A stretch of 64,000 bases of DNA, from the NCBI GenBank assembly GCA_902628195.1, contig CACOLY010000001.1, positions 62,001 to 126,000 of the forward strand, written 5' to 3'. Under the pieces are notes generated by a model that was not told the DNA's origin, did not search any database, and saw only the letters and a list, made by a program, of their open reading frames with translations. This DNA is from an uncultured Pelagibacteraceae bacterium. Lineage in GTDB: Bacteria; Pseudomonadota; Alphaproteobacteria; Pelagibacterales; Pelagibacteraceae. This document shows positions 1 through 9,431 of this stretch, piece by piece. Every line of letters starts with the position of its first letter. Within the stretch, counting starts at the first letter, position 1. The position numbers were made by a program, and so were the translations under genes.

Positions 1-443
1 GAAGAGCTTTAAAAGGGGCAATTGATTTGGGTATAGCAATGCAATTAACTAATATTGCTAGAGACGTAGTTGAGGACAAAAAAATGAACAGAGAATATAT
101 AAAGCCAGACTTTGAAAATATTCAAGCAACCTTAAAACTTGCAGAAATGTTTTACCAAAGCTCATTTAGCTCTATTCAAAAAATTCCGTTAAGATATAAA
201 TTTTCGATAATTGTTGCTAGACGAATTTACAGGCAGATTGGAAGAAAAATTTTACAAAAAGGTAGTATGAAAAATTATGAAAACTCTGGAAAAATATATG
301 TCAATAATTTTGAAAAGATTTACCAAACAATTATCTCTATATTTGATTTGATTTTAGTTTATTTAAAAGAAATAGAAACTCATCAAAGAGCAGAGGAACA
401 TGCTATTATAAGTCAGGAAGTAGATTTAGATGAAAGAATTTGA
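1..443 (+). CDS. crtB: Phytoene synthase, C-terminal part (truncated by window edge)
   Basis: Frame is open from the left edge: RALKGAIDLGIAMQLTNIARDVVED matches the second Asp-rich motif region of squalene/phytoene synthases; followed by crtY and blh. Confidence 0.9.
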   Translation, partial: RALKGAIDLGIAMQLTNIARDVVEDKKMNREYIKPDFENIQATLKLAEMFYQSSFSSIQKIPLRYKFSIIVARRIYRQIGRKILQKGSMKNYENSGKIYVNNFEKIYQTIISIFDLILVYLKEIETHQRAEEHAIISQEVDLDERI

Positions 444-1503
444 TTATGTAATTATTGGAGGTGGATGTGCTGGTCTATCACTTGCTTACGAACTAGAAAT
501 TCATGAAAAATTAAAGGATAAAACTTTAGCAATTATTGAACCCAGACCAGAGTATAAAAAAGACAAAACTTGGTCATTTTGGAGAGTTTCACCACATAAC
601 TTTGATGATTGTGTAAAAAAAAGTTGGTACAATTTTTCAATTAATGTACCAGGCAAAACTAATCATCTAGAATGTAAAAGTTTTCCATACCAAAGTATTG
701 ATAGTGGTATGTTTTACAAAAAAATAAACAGTAAACTCAGAGAAAATAAAAATATTTCTTTCTTTAAAGATATTACTGAAATCAATAAGAAAAATTCATT
801 CATTTTTAACAGTGTACCAGAAATTAAAAATAACCATCAAAATCTTTGGCAACATTTTTGTGGAGTAGAAATTGAAACTAAAAATAATTTTTTTGATGAA
901 GAAATTTTCAATCTCATGGATTTTGACTGTGAGCAAAGAGATAGTGTTCATTTCTTCTACACACTTCCATACTCAAAAAATAAAGCTTTAGTTGAAACGA
1001 CTTGGTTATCAAAAATGAATGATAATTCACAAAAAGACTATGACCAACAAATTAAACTTTATATTGAAAATCATCTTAAAATTAAAGATAAAGATTATGA
1101 GATTATCTATAAAGAAGAAGGAGCAATACCTCTCTTTTATCCATTATATAAAAAAGAAAAAAATAAAATTAATATTGGTACTGCTGGTGGTATGACAAGA
1201 TTAAGTACTGGTTATACTTTTTTGAATATTCAAGATCATTGCAAGTTTATAAGAGAGAATTTTGAAAACATTTCTAATGTCAGTAGATTTGAAATTAGTA
1301 AAAAATACCAATTTTTAGATGATATTTTTCTAAGAGTTTTAAACAAACACCCAGAAAAAATGTCAGATATTTTTTTTAATATGTTTAAGAGCTCACCAAA
1401 GACTGTTATAAAATTTTTATCTAATAAAAGTAATTATTTAGAGGACGTAAGTATAATTTTAAGAATGCCTAAATGGACTTTTATTAAAGCATTATTTTAT
1501 TAG
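430..1503 (+). CDS. crtY: Lycopene beta-cyclase
   Basis: N-terminal FDYVIIGGGCAGLSLAYEL dinucleotide-binding motif, TWSFW motif; carotenoid gene context. Confidence 0.92.
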   Translation: MKEFDYVIIGGGCAGLSLAYELEIHEKLKDKTLAIIEPRPEYKKDKTWSFWRVSPHNFDDCVKKSWYNFSINVPGKTNHLECKSFPYQSIDSGMFYKKINSKLRENKNISFFKDITEINKKNSFIFNSVPEIKNNHQNLWQHFCGVEIETKNNFFDEEIFNLMDFDCEQRDSVHFFYTLPYSKNKALVETTWLSKMNDNSQKDYDQQIKLYIENHLKIKDKDYEIIYKEEGAIPLFYPLYKKEKNKINIGTAGGMTRLSTGYTFLNIQDHCKFIRENFENISNVSRFEISKKYQFLDDIFLRVLNKHPEKMSDIFFNMFKSSPKTVIKFLSNKSNYLEDVSIILRMPKWTFIKALFY

Positions 1504-1506
1504 CCA

Positions 1507-2451
1507 ATGAGAAATCAAATTAAAAGAATAAATTTTAATCACTCTTTTATTTTCTTTTTATTTTGTAATATTCTTTCATTATTAACACTTGTAAATAATA
1601 ATCTCATAATATCTCCATTAATATGCTTCTTATTAATTTTGAGTATTGGTGTATCTCATGGTTCCCTTGATAATATGAAAGGAAAAAAACTTTTTGAAAT
1701 ATTCAAAATTAATAATTTTTTTATCTTTTACTTATCGTACGTCTCATTAGCTATTTTAATAATTTTTTTTTGGGTAATATTGCCTACAATCTCACTAACC
1801 CTTTTTTTGATAGTGGCATCATATCATTTTGGGAAAGAAGATACTTCTTTTTTGATAAATAATGAATCGTTTTATGATCCATTATTGTTTTTCTTAAAAG
1901 GTTCCTTGATTGTTTTAGCACCCATGTATTTTCATTTTGATGAAACAATCAATATTTTTAAATTTTTATTAATTGAAAATGAATCTTTTTATAATTTTTT
2001 AAATTTTATAGAAACAAATAAAATTTTACTTTTTGGTATAATTTTAAGTACTCTATCAAATATTTTACTATTTGTTAAAAATTTTGAATTAAGAAAGTTT
2101 ACTATTTTTTTAGATTACTTTTCAATATTAATTATTAACTATTATTTTTCTCCACTAATTGCTTTTACATTTTACTTTTGTTTTTTGCATTCAATAAGGC
2201 ACAGTATTACTCTTATATTTGAACTGAACAGAGAAGACTTGAGAGTGGGTATCAAAATTTTTTTAAAAAAAGCTTTGCCTTTAACAATACTGACAGCACT
2301 TTTTTGTCTAATTAGTCTATATTTTTTAAATAATACTTACAGTTTTGATAGTTCAATTCTCAAAATTATATTTATAGGTTTGGCGTCTTTGACCTTTCCA
2401 CATATATTGTTGGAATATCTTTTGGAAAAAAATGAAAAACAAAGAAATTAA
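1507..2451 (+). CDS. blh: Brp/Blh-family beta-carotene 15,15'-dioxygenase (retinal-forming)
   Basis: Multi-TM protein with GVSHGSLDN and ASYHFGKED His motifs typical of Brp/Blh; next to crtY. Confidence 0.9.
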   Translation: MRNQIKRINFNHSFIFFLFCNILSLLTLVNNNLIISPLICFLLILSIGVSHGSLDNMKGKKLFEIFKINNFFIFYLSYVSLAILIIFFWVILPTISLTLFLIVASYHFGKEDTSFLINNESFYDPLLFFLKGSLIVLAPMYFHFDETINIFKFLLIENESFYNFLNFIETNKILLFGIILSTLSNILLFVKNFELRKFTIFLDYFSILIINYYFSPLIAFTFYFCFLHSIRHSITLIFELNREDLRVGIKIFLKKALPLTILTALFCLISLYFLNNTYSFDSSILKIIFIGLASLTFPHILLEYLLEKNEKQRN

Positions 2452-3376
2452 AATTTTATTATCTGCTCCTAGAGGTTTTTGTGCGGGTGTTGAGCGAGCA
2501 ATTGAAATTGTTGAAAAATCAATTCAAAAATATGGAAGTCCTGTTTATGTAAGACATGAAATAGTTCATAACAAGTATGTTGTTGATAACTTAAAAAACA
2601 AGGGAGCCATTTTTGTTGAGGAGCTTGAAGAAATAAAAGATAAATCAAGACCAGTGATTTTTTCTGCACATGGTGTTCCAAAAAAAATACCTGAAGATGC
2701 AAAAAATTATAATATGACCTATGTAGATGCTACTTGCCCTTTGGTCTCAAAAGTACACAGAGAAGCAGAAAATCTTCATAAAGCTGGATATCATCTAATA
2801 TTAATTGGTCACCAAAATCATCCAGAGGTTATTGGCACTATGGGCCAATTACCAGATGGATCCATAGATCTTATTCAAAATGAAAATGAAGCAAAAAAAT
2901 ATACACCAAAAAATGCAAATAAAATTTCTTATGTCACTCAAACAACTCTTTCTGTGGATGACACAAAAGATATTATAAAAATTTTAAAAGAAAAATTTCC
3001 AAATATTAAAGAGCCGATGAAAGAAGATATTTGTTATGCAACAACAAATAGGCAAATGGCTGTAAAGAATATTGCAAAAAAATGTGACTTATTTTTTGTT
3101 ATTGGGAGTAGAAATTCTTCTAATTCAGTTAGACTAGTTGAAGTTGCTAAAAAGTCTGGTTGTCCTAATTCACAATTGATCCATTCACAAAGTGAAATTC
3201 CATATGAACTGATTGAAAAATCAAATATCATTGGAATATCTTCCGGTGCTTCAGCCCCTGAAGTTTTAGTAAATAATTTTATTAATGATTTAAAAAAAAG
3301 ATTTACAGTCAATATAGATGAAGTAGAAGCAATTAAAGAAAACGTTGTTTTTAAAATTCCTAAAAAACTAAATTAA
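2432..3376 (+). CDS. ispH: 4-hydroxy-3-methylbut-2-enyl diphosphate reductase
   Basis: APRGFCAGVERAIEIVE, FSAHGVP, DATCPLVSKVH, GISSGASAPEVLV motifs. Confidence 0.97.
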   Translation: MKNKEIKILLSAPRGFCAGVERAIEIVEKSIQKYGSPVYVRHEIVHNKYVVDNLKNKGAIFVEELEEIKDKSRPVIFSAHGVPKKIPEDAKNYNMTYVDATCPLVSKVHREAENLHKAGYHLILIGHQNHPEVIGTMGQLPDGSIDLIQNENEAKKYTPKNANKISYVTQTTLSVDDTKDIIKILKEKFPNIKEPMKEDICYATTNRQMAVKNIAKKCDLFFVIGSRNSSNSVRLVEVAKKSGCPNSQLIHSQSEIPYELIEKSNIIGISSGASAPEVLVNNFINDLKKRFTVNIDEVEAIKENVVFKIPKKLN

Positions 3377-4342
3377 ATGGCTGTTTATACAAATATAAAT
3401 AAAAAAGATCTTTCTGTTATTAATAGTAAATTTAAAACCCAGCAATTTATAAGCTTCAAAGGTATCAAACAAGGTATAGAAAATACAAATTATTTACTAA
3501 AGTCAAAAAATGAAAAGTTTATTTTAACAATTTTTGAAAAACGAGTTTCAAAAAAGGAAATACCTTTTTTTATGAAATTGATGGATCAATTAAACAATTT
3601 AAGTTTTAATTGTCCAAAACCACTAAGAAACTCAAAGGGAAACTATATATTTAAATTAAAAAATAAAACCGCATGTATTGTCTCTTTTCTTAAAGGAAAA
3701 GATAAAAAAACTCTAAACTTAAAAAATTGCTATGATGTTGGAAAAACGATAGCTACTATGCACTCCGCTACTAAAAAAATAAAACTTCATAGAAAAAACT
3801 CAATGGGAGTTAAAAATTTAAATCCATTATTAAATAGTATAAAATTTAAATCAAAAAAATTTACAAATATTGAAAAGTTTTTAAGAATTAATTTTATAAA
3901 TATTAAAAAGAAATGGCCGAAAAAATTACCTAATGGAATAATTCATGGAGATCTTTTTATAGACAATATTTTTTTTAAAAATAACAAACTATCTGGTGTA
4001 ATTGACTTTTATTTTGCAGCCAATGATTTCTATATGTACGAGATTGCTATATGTGTAAATGCTTTGTGTTTTGATAAAAATAAAACCAAATTTAGTATTA
4101 ATAAAAATAAAGTTAAAAATTTGATAAGAGGATATGAAAGTATTAAAAAAATCTCACAAAGAGAAAAAAAATCATTAAATATTTTATGTCGTGGAGCAGC
4201 GATGAGGTACTTTCTAACTAGACTCTATGATTATTCAAATACTCCAAAAACAGCTTTGATAAAAGTCAAAGATCCAAGAGAATATTATCAAAAATTAGTA
4301 ATACATAATAATTTAAAAACTTATAAAGATTATTTAATTTAA
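3377..4342 (+). CDS. thrB: Homoserine kinase (APH-fold, ThrB type)
   Basis: GIKQGIENTNYLL and IIHGDLFIDNIFF, IDFYFA motifs of the aminoglycoside-phosphotransferase fold homoserine kinase. Confidence 0.88.
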   Translation: MAVYTNINKKDLSVINSKFKTQQFISFKGIKQGIENTNYLLKSKNEKFILTIFEKRVSKKEIPFFMKLMDQLNNLSFNCPKPLRNSKGNYIFKLKNKTACIVSFLKGKDKKTLNLKNCYDVGKTIATMHSATKKIKLHRKNSMGVKNLNPLLNSIKFKSKKFTNIEKFLRINFINIKKKWPKKLPNGIIHGDLFIDNIFFKNNKLSGVIDFYFAANDFYMYEIAICVNALCFDKNKTKFSINKNKVKNLIRGYESIKKISQREKKSLNILCRGAAMRYFLTRLYDYSNTPKTALIKVKDPREYYQKLVIHNNLKTYKDYLI

Positions 4343-4764
4343 TGATCAAAATATATACAGACGGTTCATGTATTGGAAATCCAGGTAAAGGTGGTTGGGC
4401 AGCAATTATATTAAATGGTGAAAAAAAAACTGAAATAAAAGGAAGTAAAAAAGATACCACAAATAATCAAATGGAATTATTAGCACCTATAAAAGCTCTT
4501 AAAGAAATTCCAAAGGGTAGCAAAGTTGAAATTTATACAGACTCTAAATATGTAAAATCTGGAATAACAGAATGGATACATAATTGGAAAAAAAATGGAT
4601 GGAAAACCACAAACAAAAAAGATGTTAGTAATAAAGAACTTTGGACAGAATTAGATCTACTAAATAGTGAATTTGAAATAAGTTGGAATTGGGTAAAAGC
4701 ACATTCAACTGATAAATTAAATAATGAAGTAGATTTACTTGCTAAAAAGGCTACAAATTTATAA
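4342..4764 (+). CDS. rnhA: Ribonuclease HI
   Basis: IYTDGSCIGNPGKGGWA, NNQMELLA, YTDSKYVKSGI, WVKAHS motifs. Confidence 0.97.
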   Translation: MIKIYTDGSCIGNPGKGGWAAIILNGEKKTEIKGSKKDTTNNQMELLAPIKALKEIPKGSKVEIYTDSKYVKSGITEWIHNWKKNGWKTTNKKDVSNKELWTELDLLNSEFEISWNWVKAHSTDKLNNEVDLLAKKATNL

Positions 4765-4765
4765 T

Positions 4766-4877
4766 TGGAGCACCTGGCAACAGAACGCCCCTTACCAAAG
4801 TTATCCGTTGTCCCCAGTCAACTTCCAAAAGGAAGTTGCATTGAAGTTACATTGAAGTCAGGAAACAACGGAAATAA
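4766..4877. ncRNA. Candidate structured non-coding element (function unknown)
   Basis: GC-richer than flanks; outer stem CCGTTGT (4805-4811)/ACAACGG (4865-4871), perfect 8-bp hairpin CAACTTCC-AAAA-GGAAGTTG (4819-4838), and direct repeat CATTGAAGT (4839-4847 and 4850-4858). Confidence 0.4.
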
Positions 4878-4880
4878 GTT

Positions 4881-5054
4881 TTACTTCTTATTTTTAATTT
4901 TAAATCCTTGAGACTCTAATATTTTAATCAAATTAATTTTCATTTGGTCCCTAGATGTTTTTTGGTCACCTATTTTTTCAAAAAATATTGGTTTCAAACC
5001 TCTATCTTTTTTTGATTTAAAATAGTTTTTTACAGATTGTATCTTAAGTTTCAT
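4881..5054 (-). CDS. Small hypothetical basic protein (57 aa, not in supplied ORF track)
   Basis: Minus-strand ORF MKLKIQSVKNYFKSKKDRGLKPIFFEKIGDQKTSRDQMKINLIKILESQGFKIKNKK* preceded by a strong Shine-Dalgarno (AAAGGAGGCATATG). Confidence 0.7.
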   Translation of the reverse strand: MKLKIQSVKNYFKSKKDRGLKPIFFEKIGDQKTSRDQMKINLIKILESQGFKIKNKK

Positions 5055-5173
5055 ATGCCTCCTTTAGCGTTTTGTTTAAAGTCCTAGCAAGTAGAGTTTT
5101 TTCTAAATCAAGACTAAGTTAATAATAACAAATATACAAAATTTTGCCATTATTATTTAGTATAATAAAATTG

Positions 5174-5198
5174 TTAAAGTTAATTTTCAAAACTTTAA
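5174..5198. promoter_or_regulatory. Inverted repeat upstream of ORF 5211
   Basis: TTAAAGTT (5174-5181), 9-nt loop, AACTTTAA (5191-5198): perfect 8-bp inverted repeat 12 nt before the start codon. Confidence 0.35.
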
Positions 5199-5210
5199 TA
5201 ACCCCAAACT

Positions 5211-5543
5211 ATGCAACAACTAGAACTATTTGATTTCAGGAGAGATATTCTCTATGAAAAAGATAATCAAATCGCTCATTTTTATGATGTACTAACCGAA
5301 AGTGAAAATGGGATAAGTTATGCTGAACATATAGATCCTAAAAAAGAATTTTCTATATGTGGTATGGATTATGAAGAGTATGTTGATGTCAAGAAGAAAT
5401 ACTTAAAAGATTTAACTTATGACCAAATACTTAACTACTTAGGAAAATTTAAAAAAGAGGAAAGATTAGAAAAATACAAAATCTTACTTAAATTTAGAAA
5501 CATACCTTTTGATGCAGATTTATTCACTTGGAATAGCAATTAA
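5211..5543 (+). CDS. Hypothetical protein (110 aa)
   Basis: Complete ORF MQQLELFDFRRDILYEKDNQ..., intergenic on both sides, no recognised domain. Confidence 0.7.
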   Translation: MQQLELFDFRRDILYEKDNQIAHFYDVLTESENGISYAEHIDPKKEFSICGMDYEEYVDVKKKYLKDLTYDQILNYLGKFKKEERLEKYKILLKFRNIPFDADLFTWNSN

Positions 5544-5552
5544 TTAAATTAT

Positions 5553-5573
5553 AGGGAGAAACAGAACCTCCCT
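5553..5573. terminator. Possible terminator hairpin between convergent genes
   Basis: AGGGAG-AAACAGAAC-CTCCCT hairpin between ORF 5211 (+) and the peroxiredoxin gene (-); no strong U-tract. Confidence 0.35.
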
Positions 5574-5576
5574 AAC

Positions 5577-6065
5577 TTATAATAAGTTATTTAATAAATT
5601 TTCTGCTGAAGTTAAACCACATTCTTTAGTCTCTTTTTCAACATGGATATTAACAACTGCGAAATTTTCAATCACCATTAAATAACGATTTGATCTAATT
5701 CCCATTCCTTTTGCATTACGATCAACTTCTGCTCCAATTGCTTTCGTAAATAATAAATATGGGTCAGATAACATTTTAATTTTATCTCTAGTATTATTAA
5801 TCTCTCCCCAGCCATTCATTACATAAGGATCATTCACTGATAAACAAAATATATTTTCTATTCCTTTTGCTTTTATTTTATCTGCATTTGCCACAAATCC
5901 AGGAAGATGAAGTTTGGAGCAAGTTGATGTAAATGCACCAGGCAAACCAAACAAAACAATTTTACCATTACCTATGATTTCACTTAATTTATTTTTTTGG
6001 GGCTCTCCACCAACAAGATGAAAAATTTCTGTATCTGGAATTTTATCTTTTATTTTTAGTTTCAT
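5577..6065 (-). CDS. Peroxiredoxin (Prx5/glutaredoxin-type, AhpC/TSA superfamily)
   Basis: GKIVLFGLPGAFTSTCSKLHLPGF catalytic-Cys motif. Confidence 0.93.
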   Translation of the reverse strand: MKLKIKDKIPDTEIFHLVGGEPQKNKLSEIIGNGKIVLFGLPGAFTSTCSKLHLPGFVANADKIKAKGIENIFCLSVNDPYVMNGWGEINNTRDKIKMLSDPYLLFTKAIGAEVDRNAKGMGIRSNRYLMVIENFAVVNIHVEKETKECGLTSAENLLNNLL

Positions 6066-7435
6066 ATTGAATTCATTACATAGTCTTTGACTTTCTCTAG
6101 ATCATTAGGAAGAATCTCAAATTTTTCTTTTCTATCATTAACATAATCAAGACTAACTGGTAAATCCTCGGTCTTTGAAATTGCATCCTCTATTGCCTTT
6201 GGAAATTTACACGGGTGAGCAGTTGATAATACAACACAATTTTTTTCTAATCCTAATTTTCTAACAGCACCAATGCCCACTGCAGTATGAGGATCAACTA
6301 CTATTTGATGTTTTTCATTAATTATCTTTATCATTTCGACAGTTTCTTTTTCATCAAGCATCTCAGATATAAAATTCAACTTAATTTTATCTAAATCGTT
6401 TTTATCAATTTTATAACTATTATTTTTTATTTTATTCATTACATCTTTTGTAGCTTCTGAGTTGCAATCTTTTATGTCATACAAAAGTCTTTCGAAGTTA
6501 CTTGCTATCTGTATGTCCATACTTGGAGTATTTGTTTCCTCAACTTTTTTTTGAATATAATCACCTCTAGATATTGCTCTGTGAAGTATGTCATTTTTAT
6601 TTGTAGCAACGATTAGTTTATCAATTGGAAGTCCCAGTTTTTTTGCTAAGTAGCCAGCGTAAATATCACCAAAGTTTCCTGTTGGAACAGAAAAGGATAA
6701 GGGTTGGTTGTTTCCAACTTTAAAAAAAGCATAGAAATAATAAACTGCTTGCGCAATAATTCTTGCCCAATTAATTGAGTTTACACCTGACATATTAATT
6801 GCTTTAGAAAATTCTTCATCATTAAACATTGCTTTTACTAAATTTTGACAATCATCAAAATTACCCTCTACAGCAATATTAAAAACATTGCTCTCTTCAT
6901 GTATTGTCATTAGTTTTCTTTGTACTGGTGAAATTTTATTATTAGGGTGCAATACAAAAACATTTAAATTATTTTTTCCTTTCAAAGCATCTATAGCCGC
7001 TGCACCAGTGTCACCTGAAGTTGCAACAATTATATTTATTTTTTTTTGATCACGTCCTAAATGAAATTGATAAAAATTACCTATTAATTGCATTGCGATA
7101 TCTTTAAAAGCAAGAGTTGGGCCATGAAATAATTCTAAAATTTTAAAATTTCCCAGATCAGAAATTTTTACAACATCATCACATCTGAAATTCGAGTATG
7201 ATTTTGATATTATAGAGATTAGTTCATCTTTTGACATGAAATTCCCAATAAAAGGATAAATTATTTCAGTCGCTAAATCATTGTAACTAAGTTTTTTAAG
7301 GTTATCTAATTCTTCTTTTTCAAATGACTTAATTAATTTAGGCACAAATAGCCCCCCATCATCTGCCAAACCTTTGAGGAAAACATCTTTAAAAGTAAAG
7401 TTTTTCTGATTATTTCTTGTACTAATATAGTTCAT
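6062..7435 (-). CDS. thrC: Threonine synthase
   Basis: YISTRN start, HGPTLAFKDIAMQL PLP-Lys motif, ATSGDTGAAA. Confidence 0.96.
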   Translation of the reverse strand: MNYISTRNNQKNFTFKDVFLKGLADDGGLFVPKLIKSFEKEELDNLKKLSYNDLATEIIYPFIGNFMSKDELISIISKSYSNFRCDDVVKISDLGNFKILELFHGPTLAFKDIAMQLIGNFYQFHLGRDQKKINIIVATSGDTGAAAIDALKGKNNLNVFVLHPNNKISPVQRKLMTIHEESNVFNIAVEGNFDDCQNLVKAMFNDEEFSKAINMSGVNSINWARIIAQAVYYFYAFFKVGNNQPLSFSVPTGNFGDIYAGYLAKKLGLPIDKLIVATNKNDILHRAISRGDYIQKKVEETNTPSMDIQIASNFERLLYDIKDCNSEATKDVMNKIKNNSYKIDKNDLDKIKLNFISEMLDEKETVEMIKIINEKHQIVVDPHTAVGIGAVRKLGLEKNCVVLSTAHPCKFPKAIEDAISKTEDLPVSLDYVNDRKEKFEILPNDLEKVKDYVMNSI

Positions 7436-8089
7436 TTAATAATTCTTTTTTCTAAAATATAAATATAGCAAAAGAATTGAAATCGCTAATGAAAACCATG
7501 TCATTGCGTATTTTTTATGATTATTTGAAATATTAGCAGTAATTTTTTTTGGTCTAGGAAATTGATAATTTCCATCCAAATAAATTATGTATTTTGAAAA
7601 TTTTTTACCAGTAAATTTTAATATATCTTCTCTGTTTAAGCTAAACCAGTAATTTTTTTTAATATCATTATCAGGTTTAAAAATATTTTTTCTTCCCTGA
7701 GTTTTGAGCATTCCAACTATATTATTTTGATCAAATATATTAATTTCTGGGGTATCTTTTTTTTCAAATGGTATCCAGCCTCGATTGATCAAATAATTTT
7801 CATTATCAATTAAAATTGGATTTATAACTTCAAAACCTGGAGTGCCAGAATCATTCAGATTATATAAATATATTTGTTTTTCAAAATCAATAGTTCCCGA
7901 TGTTTTGATTTTTAGAAAATTTTCTTTATTAGATTGTGAAAGTTCCACTGGAGGATTTTTTAATGAATTTTCAATTTCTAAAATAAGATTATTTTTCCAA
8001 TTTAATCGAATTATTTGCCAAGTGCCTAATGCAATAAAAACAAATATAAAAAAAATTATAAAAACAGAAAATAAAAACTTATGTTTCAA
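7436..8089 (-). CDS. SURF1 family cytochrome oxidase biogenesis protein
   Basis: N- and C-terminal TM segments, LGTWQIIRLNWK, GFEVINPILI, NRGWIP motifs; next to coxC. Confidence 0.9.
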   Translation of the reverse strand: MKHKFLFSVFIIFFIFVFIALGTWQIIRLNWKNNLILEIENSLKNPPVELSQSNKENFLKIKTSGTIDFEKQIYLYNLNDSGTPGFEVINPILIDNENYLINRGWIPFEKKDTPEINIFDQNNIVGMLKTQGRKNIFKPDNDIKKNYWFSLNREDILKFTGKKFSKYIIYLDGNYQFPRPKKITANISNNHKKYAMTWFSLAISILLLYLYFRKKNY

Positions 8090-8098
8090 AGACTGAAA

Positions 8099-8887
8099 TT
8101 AACTTCCCCAAATATATATAGCTGCAAATAAAAATAACCATACAACGTCAACAAAATGCCAATACCAAGCTGCAGCTTCAAAACCAAAGTGATGATCTTT
8201 GTTAAAATGTCCTAATTTTCCTCTCCACAAACACACGGCTAAAAAAATTGTTCCTACAATCACATGAAAGCCATGGAAACCTGTAGCCATATAAAAAACT
8301 GAACCATATATATGATCAGAAAATGCAAATGTTGCATGATGATATTCGTATGCTTGTAATGCTGTAAAACAAACTCCTAGTATGACAGTTAAAACTAAAC
8401 CTTGAATAAATCCTTTTCTATCATCTTCCAAAAGTGCGTGATGTGACCAAGTCACAGTAGTGCCTGATAACAGTAACACTAAAGTGTTTATAAGTGGAAT
8501 GTCCCAAGGATCAAAAGTTTCAATGTCTTTTGGTGGCCATACATTTCCAACAAATTCATTAGGAAAAAGACTTACATCAAAATAAGCCCAAAACCATGCA
8601 ACAAAAAACATTACCTCGGATGCTATAAACAATGTCATCCCATAACGATGGTGAATTTGTACTACAGGAGTATGATGACCTTGGTGCTCGGCTTCAATTA
8701 CGACATCTCTAAACCACATATATGCACCATAAATTAATAGAGCAAAACCTAAATACATTCCCCATGATACGTCCGAATGCATATAATAAACTGCTCCCAA
8801 TGCTAGTACTAAGCATGAGAAAGAAACATATATTGGCCAAGGACTTGGGTCCACTAAATGATAATCGTGTTTTTTTTCAGCTGACAT
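8099..8887 (-). CDS. ctaE: Cytochrome c oxidase subunit III
   Basis: GMTLFIASEVMFFVAWFWAYF, GFHGFHVIVGTIFL, AAAWYWHFVDVVWLFLF motifs. Confidence 0.97.
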   Translation of the reverse strand: MSAEKKHDYHLVDPSPWPIYVSFSCLVLALGAVYYMHSDVSWGMYLGFALLIYGAYMWFRDVVIEAEHQGHHTPVVQIHHRYGMTLFIASEVMFFVAWFWAYFDVSLFPNEFVGNVWPPKDIETFDPWDIPLINTLVLLLSGTTVTWSHHALLEDDRKGFIQGLVLTVILGVCFTALQAYEYHHATFAFSDHIYGSVFYMATGFHGFHVIVGTIFLAVCLWRGKLGHFNKDHHFGFEAAAWYWHFVDVVWLFLFAAIYIWGS

Positions 8888-8897
8888 TTTTTTTGGA

Positions 8898-9431
8898 TTA
8901 TGATTGTTTATAGTAATCTGTCGAGAAAAAAGTATACGACATAGTTACATCTTGTAGGTTTTTCACTGTCGGATCGTTTACCATTTCAGGATCTAAATAA
9001 AAAGTCATTACATATGTAGCTTTTTCGCCAGCTTTTAGCTCTTGTTTTTCAAAACAAAAACATCCCAATTTGCTATAATATTTTCCAAAACTTGCAGGTG
9101 AAACATTAAAGCTTGCCACTCCCGCTGTAGGCTCTTCACTATAATTTGTTACCTCAAATTCTATTTTACTAACTTGACCAACTTTTACATCAATTACATT
9201 TGATTTAACCTTAAAATCCCATGGTAAATTATTTACGTTAGTATCAAATCTTACACTTACCACTTTATCTAAAACTATTTTGGGAGCTTTGTTTGAAACT
9301 TGTGTAGTCCCACCAAAACCAGTTACTCTACAAAAAAGATCATATAATGGCACTGCTGCATAGGATAAACCTAACATTAAAACAAAAATTCCAGCTAATA
9401 ATAATGGTGTTAATTTTTTTTTTTCAATCAT
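8898..9431 (-). CDS. ctaG: Cytochrome c oxidase assembly protein CtaG/Cox11
   Basis: AVPLYDLFCRVTGFGGTTQ and KLGCFCFEKQEL copper-binding motif. Confidence 0.96.
   Translation of the reverse strand: MIEKKKLTPLLLAGIFVLMLGLSYAAVPLYDLFCRVTGFGGTTQVSNKAPKIVLDKVVSVRFDTNVNNLPWDFKVKSNVIDVKVGQVSKIEFEVTNYSEEPTAGVASFNVSPASFGKYYSKLGCFCFEKQELKAGEKATYVMTFYLDPEMVNDPTVKNLQDVTMSYTFFSTDYYKQS

Noticed and set aside
2469-2702. Minus-strand ORF of 77 aa inside ispH
   Set aside because: Shadow ORF antisense to a strongly supported gene; composition not protein-like.
3034-3312. Minus-strand ORF of 92 aa inside ispH
   Set aside because: Antisense shadow of ispH.
4766-4877. tmRNA, 4.5S RNA, 6S RNA or tRNA fragment identity for the GC-richer element
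   Set aside because: None of the conserved signatures I know for these RNAs (SRP GGAAGGAAGC core, T-loop GTTCGA, tmRNA tag frame) is present; kept only as an unknown structured element.
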